Shown one piece after another: positions 56,502 to 64,000 of a stretch of DNA of 64,000 nucleotides; the first letter of the stretch is position 1; each line of letters opens with the position of its first letter. Where the stretch lies: assembly GCA_022495995.1 (NCBI GenBank), contig JAFEMH010001355.1, forward strand, positions 1 through 64,000. The letters run 5' to 3'. Both the position numbers and the translations under genes were made by a program. The notes beneath the pieces were generated by a model. That model did no database searches and was not told where the DNA came from. It worked only from the letters and a program-made list of their open reading frames with translations. Source of the stretch: Adenophora triphylla var. japonica (taxonomy: Eukaryota > Streptophyta > Magnoliopsida > Asterales > Campanulaceae).

Positions 56502-56785
56502 ACAAAAATCGGATTGATTGCTTAGTCGTTAGGTTCTGATAAAGGCCTTAGAAACCCCTCAAAACGGACTTTCCGTTCCGACCAAAAATTAGGGCTAAAT
56601 AAAAATCGGCTTTCCGTGTGATTATCTCGCGCGGGATTACTTATCTCGCACGGGATAATGTTTCATTTGCTGAATTTGAGCTCGAGCCATTTAAGCCTGC
56701 TTCCGACTCGTTGGGGCTAGATCCACGATATCTCGCATCTCTTCGTCGGTTTTCGAAGCTACTCAACTCCAAGACTCCCACCTCA

Positions 56786-57655
56786 ATGTCTACCGGAAAG
56801 CACGCCATGACCAAGGAAAGCCGTGAACAACCCACTCTCCAAGATTTGACCAAGTCTCTTGTCACTGAAATGGAACACGTGGAAGGTTGGAGAGAAGCTT
56901 TTGATTTGCCCGCCACTCGCATTGCTAGGGATTTTCGGAAGATGGAAAGTGATTCCGACAGTGGGCGATCATCCGTGCAAGAGGAGCTAAGTGACATCAA
57001 AACTCAACTTGCCAAAGCCTTGCAGCAAATTAATGACAATGACTCGTGGCATCACATGGAAGAATCCATCCAAGCCTAAAAGACAAAGATGTTGATTGAA
57101 GAGCTCGAGGAAGTCAAGAGCGAACTCGAAACTATGACCCAAAAGTGCATCAACCTTGAAGCCCACATTGAAGATGACATGGATGAGAGGGTCAAGTTTT
57201 TCCTCAATACCCTCTACCGTGACCTCAAAGAGCAAATGGAGGAAGAATATCAGGCTCGCCACCTCGTCTTTGTGCAACACTACGAGAACCATATCCGAGA
57301 CCTCCATAATCAAATGGCTAAGCGAAGGAAGGGGAGGATTTTCTCCGACATCGGAAACATCACTCTTGGTCATCTCTTCAGAAGTCTTCACAAGGACGGA
57401 AAGCTGAAGCCAATAGAAGGCTACCAACCTAAAAGGGAAGGTCGATCTCCACACCTCTATTGCTACTACCATCAATGCAATTGCCATCACACCAATGATT
57501 GCTTCAACTTTGAAAAATGCGATCAAGACTTGATTGACAAGCGACGCCATCAGAATTTGCCCAAGTGGTGGAATAGTTTGGATGAGTTCAAACAAATGAG
57601 GAGTCTCTTTTCATTTCAGTTATTTACTTTTAGTTGCAAAAGAAACGGTTAGTAG
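56786..57655 (+). pseudogene. gag: Element B gag, short coiled-coil type
   Basis: The ATG at 56786 starts MSTGKHAMTKESREQPTLQD and matches element C's Gag throughout. Helical acidic stretches (VTEMEHVEGWREAFDLPATR, SVQEELSDIKTQLAKALQQI) reach an in-frame TAA at 57077 where C has Asn. The same frame continues LIEELEEVKSELETMTQKCI, NHIRDLHNQMAKRRKGRIFS, and the zinc-knuckle-like CYYHQCNCHHTNDC (about 57458-57500). Apart from that stop the frame is open for 288 codons. It is likely the RNA-packaging protein. Confidence 0.75.
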
Positions 57656-57796
57656 CCTAGTTTAGTTTAGTCGGGTACTACTTGCCTAAAGACTTCATTT
57701 GTGGGCAAGAGTACCAAGTTTGCTTTTCAATAATAGTTAGTCAGTATTTCCCTTTTCGATTCCGATTAATACTTTGAGATTGAGAGAGAAAGCACT
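57656..57796 (+). other. Element B gap between gag and pol
   Basis: Only about 140 non-coding bases lie between the Gag end and the next conserved reading (STVNVIDTYNENDYSKAL). In element A and E this interval holds the aspartic protease. The same short gap occurs in C (36448-36524), so protease is absent in both. The run TTTCAGTTATTTACTTTTAG near 57615-57636 could be an intron end. Confidence 0.6.
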
Positions 57797-58930
57797 GTGA
57801 ATGTCATAGACACTTACAACGAGAACGACTACTCAAAGGCACTTAGGTTTTCCGGAAGCCTTCTGTCACGGAGAATGATGCTAGCAAAAGGGTACTTTCC
57901 TGGATTGGGGCTTGGAAAGCACTTACAAGGAATAACGGAACCACCACCGGTCCCCCCGCCTCACACAAAGCATGGCCTAGGATACATCATTTCCATCCAC
58001 GATGGAGATGACGAAGAAGAGTGGGACTTCACTCAAGTCAAGTGGGAAGGAACCGCATACAAAGGCCACAATGACCCAAAGGTCAAAGATGGCAACCTCG
58101 AGCCATATCGAAAGACACTCAATGGATACTTCATCCGGGAAGGGGAAAGCATTCCCTACTTTATCTTTTCAGAACCATGGACTGATGATAAAGGAAAGCG
58201 CCAACCGGGCCAAATCTTCGGCGGCTGCGATGCTTCTCCGAGATGAAACAGAATCCGTCCCACGATCCCTAATGATTTGTGGGGCACGAAGGCGTAAAAT
58301 GACAAGCGAATGGGACTTTGTGTTGGGAGAAGACATGCTTTGCGGCAGTTCCAAGACCTGTACCGGTTAGAAGACGGCCGGATCCATGCAATATCCAAGG
58401 GGACGCTCCAACTACCGACTACACAAGACTAATACGAAATGTGATGAGCCAATTCTAAGCGGCACGTCAGGGGACCGATTGTTGATGAAGACTTCATGAT
58501 CAAAGAGCTTGGTTGCACTCCCCACCCTCGCGGGAAGATAGGCCTGCAACTTTTACATTAGAAGCGGGCTCCACCTCCGATGAACTCACTCAAGAGGAAA
58601 TCGAGGCGGTGGCTGAACATGTATTCCCTTACTTCCTTAATGAAAACTTTGATCTTTCCGAGTACCCTGAGATTGCTAGCATCGTAAATGATGAATTAAC
58701 TAATAATAATCAATATAACGAACACGTTAATAATGAATCATACGATGAGATAGATCAAGAAAACGAACAAATCTTAAAAGAATTAGCTAAGCAAGTAGGT
58801 CGTTGTGGAAAGAATGGCCTGTTGACGACGAGGAAATGCAAACGGTTAATCTTGGGACAACGGAAGACCCCGGAGAAACAAAGATCGATGCCTTCTTCAA
58901 GGGGGAAGACAGAGAAACCTTGACGCGGCT
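57797..58930 (+). pseudogene. pol: Element B G-patch segment and acidic linker
   Basis: 57797-58246 reads NVIDTYNENDYSKALRFSGS, then the G-patch-like AKGYFPGLGLGKHLQGI and HTKHGLGYIISIHDGDDEEE, and EPYRKTLNGYFIREGESIPY. 58300-58370 has TSEWDFVLGEDML in another frame. 58513-58923 is the acidic linker SDELTQEEIEAVAEHVFPYF with an Asn/Glu-rich tract. It corresponds to 36447-35216 of C and sits before RT. Confidence 0.75.
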
Positions 58931-59830
58931 CCTCGGAGAATATGTCGACGTCTTCGCTTGGTCCTACGAGAGATATGCACAGGTTGAATCGGTCGGTTGT
59001 AGAACACAAGATACCGCTGCTACCCAACGCCAAGCCGGTCAAGCGAAACTACGCGAGAATCAAGCCGGAATGGTCAATGCAAGTGAAAGAGGAAATCATG
59101 AAACTCTTGAATGTAGGGTTCATCAAAGTGATTGAATATCCGGAATGGTTAGCAAACACGGTGCAAGTAGCCAAGTCGAATGGGAAAATACGAGTCTGTG
59201 TTGATTTCGGAGACTTGAACAAGGCATCCCCTAAAGATGACTTCCCGCTACCAAACATAGACATGTTGGTCGATGCCACGGCAGAAGATACGAGGTCCGC
59301 TCATTCGTCGACGGGTTCGCGAGGGTATAACCAAATCCTCACGGCGAGAAGAGGACCGGCCACAAAACAAAGCATTCACCACACCTTGGGGAACGTTACG
59401 CTACACGGTCATGCCGTTTGGTCTCAGAACGCTGGGGCTACCTACCAAAGTGGCGATCACAACACTATTCCACGACATGATCCATAAAGAAATAGAGGTG
59501 TATGTGGACGACATGATTATCCACTCGAAGGGGACGGATGGCCAACACTTGAGAGATCTCGAGAAAATTCTTCAATCGGCGAGACAAAGACAAAATGAGA
59601 CTCAACCCCGCCAAATGCTCATTCGGAGTAGTCAAAGGGAAAGTCTTGGGATACATGGTCACGTAACGCGGCATAGAAGCGGTTACGCCAAGATAAAGGC
59701 CATTACGAGACATGCCTCCACCCGGGACACGTAAAGAAGTAAAGGGATTCATGGGCGAGACTCCAATATATCGGTCGATTCATTAATCAAACGGCTACAA
59801 TGTGCGACCCCATCTTTAAGCTGCTTAAGA
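58931..59830 (+). pseudogene. pol: Element B reverse transcriptase
   Basis: LLGEYVDVFAWSYERYAQ (58930-58985) begins it. The frame 58942-59487 carries KEEIMKLLNVGFIKVIEYPE, IRVCVDFGDLNKASPKDDFP (59188-59248) and NIDMLVDATAED. 59440-59540 gives FHDMIHKEIEVYVDDMIIHS with the catalytic Y-V-D-D. Frame changes near 59290, 59410 and 59590 damage the middle and the thumb. In C the matching stretch at 59285-59400 reads FEVRSFVDGFVGYN, which is scrambled here. Confidence 0.82.
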
Positions 59831-60984
59831 AAAACGCACCTCAAGAGTGGACCGAAGAATGTCAAGAAGCATTCGAGGAAGTTAAGCACTACTTGACTTC
59901 CCCACCCATCCTGGTTCCACCACACAAGGAGAAGCCCTTGAAGTTATACCTCACGATCACAGACAACGCATTAGGGGCTATGCTTGCTCAAGAACGGCCC
60001 GGCTTCGCACACGAAAATGCCATCTACTTTGTCAGCCGCAGATTCCAAGGCAGTGAAATCAACTACTCTCCATTCGACAAGTCATGCGCTGCTCTCGTCT
60101 GGGTATCACAAAGGCTAAAGCACTATATGGAAGCCTTTCCAGTCCGTCTCATCGCAAAAATGGATCCACTGAAATATATCCTAGACAAATCAAATTTGTC
60201 TTTGAGACTAGCCAAATGGTACTTCATGCTCGCGGGGTATGATATCACTTACGTCACTCAGAAATCCGTCAGAGGGAGTGTATTCGCAGATCAGTTGGCC
60301 GAATTTCCTTGCGACGAAGTGAAGGGGGAAGACCCGCGATTCCCTGATGAGGACATCCTAAGCATAGAAGAAAATAAGTGGCAATTATTTTTCGATGGCG
60401 CAGCCAACAAGAGAGGGTTTGGCATCGGAATGTTATTGGTAGACCCTAACGACATCTACACTCCACTAGCAGTACGTCTTGACTTTGACGCCACCAACAA
60501 TACCGCAGAATACGAGGCTTGCATAGCGGGGCTTGAGGCAGCCCTAGAACGCAACGTGACTGAACTCGAGGTATTCGGGGATTCCCAATTGATCATCAAT
60601 CAGACATTGAAGAAGTGGAGGGTCCAAGATCCAACCCTTCAAAGATACAGTGCCCACCTCCAAGAATTAGCGCAACAATTTCAGGATGTCTCATTCCACT
60701 ATCTCCCCAGAAACAAAAATCGGTTTGTGGACGCATTAGCCACACTTGCTTCTTTGGTCGAAATCCCTAAAGGAAAAGCAGTTAAACCCTTCAAAATAAC
60801 ACGGCGTGCAACTCCTGCATACTGCGCCGTTATAGATCTTCACGACTGCAAAGACAAATGGTTATCCAAAGGTGCCGCTGTTGAAAACTCCGAAGGGAAA
60901 CCATGGTACCACGACATTTGGTATTTCATCCTAGATGGAACCATACCGCCTAAGACAGCACTCGAAGACTCGTGTCGCCCTTAA
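59800..60984 (+). CDS. pol: Element B RNase H pair, longest intact pol piece
   Basis: 394 uninterrupted codons. First half: MCDPIFKLLKKNAPQEWTEE, LYLTITDNALGAMLAQERPG, NAIYFVSRRFQGSEINYSPF, DPLKYILDKSNLSLRLAKWY, the RT-linked RNase H with its tether. Second half, from 60378: WQLFFDGAANKRGFGIGMLL, NTAEYEACIAGLEAALERNV, LEVFGDSQLIINQTLKKWRV, FHYLPRNKNRFVDALATLAS, the archaeal-type RNase H with its four acidic positions (FFDG, EYEA, GDSQ, VDAL). The dual RNase H marks the Tat lineage. It is one part of a polyprotein, not a free gene; the ATG is internal. Confidence 0.85.
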   Translation: MCDPIFKLLKKNAPQEWTEECQEAFEEVKHYLTSPPILVPPHKEKPLKLYLTITDNALGAMLAQERPGFAHENAIYFVSRRFQGSEINYSPFDKSCAALVWVSQRLKHYMEAFPVRLIAKMDPLKYILDKSNLSLRLAKWYFMLAGYDITYVTQKSVRGSVFADQLAEFPCDEVKGEDPRFPDEDILSIEENKWQLFFDGAANKRGFGIGMLLVDPNDIYTPLAVRLDFDATNNTAEYEACIAGLEAALERNVTELEVFGDSQLIINQTLKKWRVQDPTLQRYSAHLQELAQQFQDVSFHYLPRNKNRFVDALATLASLVEIPKGKAVKPFKITRRATPAYCAVIDLHDCKDKWLSKGAAVENSEGKPWYHDIWYFILDGTIPPKTALEDSCRP

Positions 60985-62148
60985 AAGGTTGGCCGCCAAT
61001 TACGTCATCACCGCCGGCCGTCTATTCAAGAAACATTCCCAAGGAAACCTCATTTGCGCCACCGAGGAAGAGGCCCAGAAATAATGGACCATGTTCATCA
61101 AGGCATATGTGGAACCCACATGAGCGGAAACATGCTCGCCAAAAAGATCATCGACAAGGGTACTTTTGGCCGACCATGGAAGCCGACCGTACCAAAATGG
61201 TCAAGAAGTGCCACAAGTGTCGATACACGCCAATCTTCAAAGATGCACCGCCTTCCTTGCTGTACCCAATGACTTCACCTTGGCCGTTCTCTACATGGGG
61301 ATAGACGTGATTGGAAAGATCACACCCGCAGAGCCAATCTGACATCAAGTTTCGTCTAGTAGCCATCGACTATTTCACTAAATGGGTCGAGGCCGCCTCC
61401 TACAAAGTTCTCGAATGCCGGAAAGGTTGCGTAATTTATCAAGCACAACATCATCCGCCGATATGGGGTTCCACAAGAGATGATATCCGATAATGGGTCA
61501 CACTTCGAGAAGGAAACCGATCGCCTACCGACCGAGTACAAAATCACGAGACACAAGTCATCTCCTTATAGGCCTCAAACAAACGGAGCAGCTTGAAGCC
61601 GCGAACAAAACAATCGAGACTATCATCGAAAAAATGGCAAGCCACTGGAAAAGACTGCCCGACAAGATACCATTCGTACTATGGGGTACCGCACTTAGCC
61701 CGAATGCCTACAGGAGAAACTCCCTACGCCCTCACATTCGGGATGGAGGCCGTCTTACCGATAGAATTGGAAATACCATCACTAAGGGTTCTCCTAGAAA
61801 ACCAAGTGAATGAAGTCGACCGGCTAGAAAGCGGATACGAAGAGCTAGCCCCTGTTGGACGAAGAAGAAAGGTTGAAAGCGGCCGAACACACTCAAGCTT
61901 ACCAAAGAAGAATGGCAAGAGCTTTCAACAAAAAGGTCAAGACAAGAAACATCGTAGTAGGCGACTGGGTGCTCCGTGAGCATCGTCCCTGACCTTTCAA
62001 CCCGTTAGGCAAGTGGGGACCAAGGTGGATAGGACCCTACATTGTGAAGAAGATATTCTCTGGGGAGCCCTTCACCTGGTAGACTTAGACGGAGATCAAC
62101 TACCGAAGTCTGGCCAACATGGACAAGCTCAAGAAGTACTTCGCGTGA
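60985..62148 (+). pseudogene. pol: Element B integrase
   Basis: In order, across several frames: HQGICGTHMSGNMLAKKIID (61091-61160), KKCHKC (61203-61222), the WGIDVIGKI-like join near 61298-61320, LVAIDYFTKWVEAAS (61356-61402) with the first Asp, QEMISDNGSHFEKE (61475-61520) with the second, and AANKTIETIIEKM (61595-61640) after the Glu. The tail reads TPYALTFGMEAVLPIELEIP (61722-61782) and ends MDKLKKYFA with a stop at 62146. At least five one-base changes break it. Confidence 0.83.
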
Positions 62149-62622
62149 CTTGGCCCCCTAAGAACAAATCGCTCGCTAGGTTGAAAATCCCTAAAGGACA
62201 ACTTAGGCAAAAATTAGAGCTAGCACAAGAACAGAAGCCCGCTGGATTGAAAACCCGAAGGGGCGGTCTAGGCAAAAGAAAGGGTGTGCATGAAAAAAAA
62301 AGGGGGGGTCTTATCTCGCGCGAGATTACCCCACGGCCCGGAGCCATATTTTGTCCTTTTCTCAAAAATGAACTACGTTGGACCTGAGCCTCTTGTTTAA
62401 TTGCTGTAAAAGAGGAACGTAGGCAGCCTTCGGGTTCGGTCTAATCAAATAAATAAATCAAAGTTGTCCCTTTTATTAATCGAATGCGTTTCATTAATGA
62501 CAATAGGGAAATCCTAACCACAACGACTAATTTGCTAAGCTAACAAACTTGAAAAAAAAAATAATACTAATAAAGCAGAAACAATTGATCTATCAAAGCA
62601 ATCTCTTGGTACTCCTAAAGAT
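62149..62622 (+). other. Element B spacer after integrase, with CG palindrome
   Basis: A run of A then G (62292-62308) is followed by ATCTCGCGCGAGAT at 62313-62326. The AT-rich part 62450-62590 is the 3' flank of the leftward gene and matches 30790-31010 of C reversed. No forward gene. Confidence 0.6.
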
Positions 62623-64000
62623 CTAGCCTTTCATTGACTTGGTTGGCCGGCGGACATGGTCTCCACCGTCGTCGTAATCCTCTTTGCGCTTTGAGCCTCT
62701 CAAAGCGGAACATCCCTCGAGACGGTCAAAAATAGAGTCGAGACGATCAAAGACAGATTCCGACAATCTCTTGAAGACATGAGGCCTATCCAAAGCTTGC
62801 GTCTTTCCAGGCATTCCCTTGCCTCGCCTCTCGTACCAATCCCCATCAAGAAAATCCTGAGTTGGATCAGCCGCACATTAGCAGGATCGACCGAGCCTCG
62901 CTCCTTCGCAAGATACCGCTAGCTACAAAAGAATCTCTTAGCAAGAAAAGCCGCAAATCATCAATCTTCTCTGCACTAGGATGACCGGTATGGAGGAACC
63001 AATCCAAATATTTGTCAGACAGGAAGATGCTTGCATTAAAAGTCCGAAGGTTCGACCAACGGTCCCGATTAGTTCCTTCACCCCATGCTTGAGCTAGCAC
63101 CTGCGCAAACTCTACCCCAATATAAGACACTTCACGAGAAGCTCCTTCGAAAAGATAAGTGTCCCGTCGCTCGACCAAACCGACTGAGCACCCGCTGGGA
63201 AAGTAAAAGGAGGAAGCTCGCAAACCCGGAAGAACAACCCTGTCAAAACCCTTGGTATTGGCAATATACTTGTTCAATCTCCAATAAGGTGGACACCAGA
63301 GAATATCGGCAGTTTCGGTCTTCACAATCAACTCAGCCCATTCATCCCCTGAAAGATCTTTGATCCACAACTTTCGCGTATGATATGTAAAAGGAGAATA
63401 TTCCAACGGGGGACCTATCAACTTGAGATGCTCCCTAAGCCAAAAAGTCAACGAGGAGGGGACTCCCTTGAGTCATGACGCCACCCTATGCAGCTCATCA
63501 AGACCATGAAGGGTCTCACCCAAGATTAGCGGAATAATGTTCCTAAAACGTTTCCTAGCCTCGCAACAACTTCCACCCGCCTGGGAATCGACCAAGCCGT
63601 CCCCGCACGTAAAACAAAACATCTCCGAAAAAGAGAAAGAGCCGAAAGTTCCGCTTATGGACATGAAAAGCGTCATCATCGAATCACCGAAGCGTCCCGA
63701 AAAGAAGAGCAATCAACCCACTTCATGCGGTGAACCAACCCATAGCAAGTATCAAGGGGGATCCCTAACAATTCGTTCAAAGCCTCCGAATGATTCCTAT
63801 GATACTTAGGAACAAAGCAATCTCACCACCAAAGGCATATCCAAGATAATGGCGAATTCCTCCACAAGAGGCACCATCTCATTCAAAGAAAAATTGAAAA
63901 GATGAATAGAGGGATCCCAAAATCGAGCAAAGACCCCGCAATAACTTCCAATCCGATTGGAGGTTCTTCAAAGTGAAAAGAATTCTAAATCGAATTCTGC
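62623..64000 (-). pseudogene. Element B opposite-strand gene, DUF7745-like, start outside window
   Basis: On the minus strand from the window end: a KFWDPS-type region, LNEMVPLVEEFAIILDMPL (about 63890-63835), NIIPLILGETLHGLDELHR (63541-63485), TFWLREHLKLIGPPLEYSPF (63451-63392), RKLWIKDLSGDEWAELIV, VEFAQVLAQAWGEGTNRDRW (about 63116-63057), SDKYLDWFLHTGHPSAEKID, then a broken tail with GSKRKEDYDDGGDHVRRPTK and a stop at 62623. The 194-codon frame 63451-62867 is the best piece. Same order as 29293-31490 of C, with a single copy of the part duplicated there. Confidence 0.68.

Larger units (their letters stand above)
55516..56785 (+). other. Element B leader with conserved structures
   Basis: About 1.27 kb without a long frame up to the gag ATG. 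It holds palindromes at 55611-55646 and 56624-56657, a hairpin at 55748-55788, a hairpin with GATCACT and GGTGATC arms around GACCGGTC (56283-56319), and a long-range inverted repeat (56334-56353 with 56485-56501). The latter encloses four copies of a GGAAAAAGTCCCTTC-type repeat. Corresponding pieces occur in element C's leader in the same order. Confidence 0.7.
44519..64000 (+). mobile_element. Element B, Tat/Ogre-type Ty3/gypsy retrotransposon, 3' part outside window
   Basis: The 5' LTR is 44519-45432 plus 55407-55496 (split by element E), then primer site, leader, gag, G-patch, RT, RNase H pair, integrase and the opposite-strand DUF7745-like gene up to the window end. The left flank GGTAT (44514-44518) should be its target duplication. 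It is the sister of element C: the same domain order, leader structures and missing protease, but the LTR and palindromes have diverged. The pol frame is broken in several places. Confidence 0.85.

Noticed and set aside
1..64000. tRNA, rRNA, CRISPR or organelle DNA
   Set aside because: No cloverleaf, rRNA-like sequence or regular repeat-spacer array was seen; the tRNA-Arg matches are primer sites only.

Overview
The window is plant nuclear DNA, most likely from a eudicot with a large genome. It is made almost entirely of nested LTR retrotransposons, and I see no convincing single-copy host gene, rRNA, tRNA or CRISPR array. The retrotransposons are Ty3/gypsy elements of the Tat/Ogre type. The signs are primer sites complementary to the 3' end of tRNA-Arg, a G-patch segment before reverse transcriptase, an extra archaeal-type RNase H after the usual one, and long post-pol regions carrying genes on the opposite strand. 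All calls come from reading the sequence; nothing was searched against a database.

Layout. Element C (minus strand) spans 3-39559. Its 3' LTR (3-748, 23757-23994, 25406-25454) was split by two later insertions: element A, a 23-kb Ogre-like element (749-23751, target duplication GGATG), and D, a solo LTR (23995-25400, duplication GAGAC). C reads leftward from its 5' LTR (38570-39559): tRNA-Arg primer site, leader, gag, G-patch, RT, two RNases H and integrase. After these come two opposite-strand genes at 29.3-31.5 kb and 26.5-28.7 kb. To its right, 39565-44518 (F) is a remnant of another LTR element, probably Sirevirus-like, with a spliced extra gene and several polypurine tracts. Ten bases into F's 3' LTR lies element B (plus strand, 44519 to beyond 64000), a relative of C. 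B's 5' LTR is split by element E (45433-55401, duplication TCTCT), a complete Tat-type element whose 600-bp LTRs differ at only six positions.

How the parts work together. Each element has the usual replication set (LTR promoter, primer site, Gag, RT, RNase H, integrase). A, C and the visible part of B also carry opposite-strand genes downstream of pol. One resembles a plant domain usually labelled DUF7745; the other, seen in A and C, is a plant mobile domain gene. E carries a different opposite-strand gene resembling the 'putative gypsy type transposon' family. These genes have their own TATA-like boxes and introns, so they look like separately expressed units.

The most unusual signals are non-coding. 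A CG-centred palindrome recurs in the LTR, the leader and near the opposite-strand genes of B and C, and its outer base pair differs consistently between the two elements. The leaders hold hairpins with compensatory changes between B and C. E holds five tandem hairpins whose outer stems change together. B and C both lack a visible protease, while A shows two protease-like stretches. Many reading-frame breaks are one-base slips, several in short homopolymers, so some may be assembly errors rather than decay.
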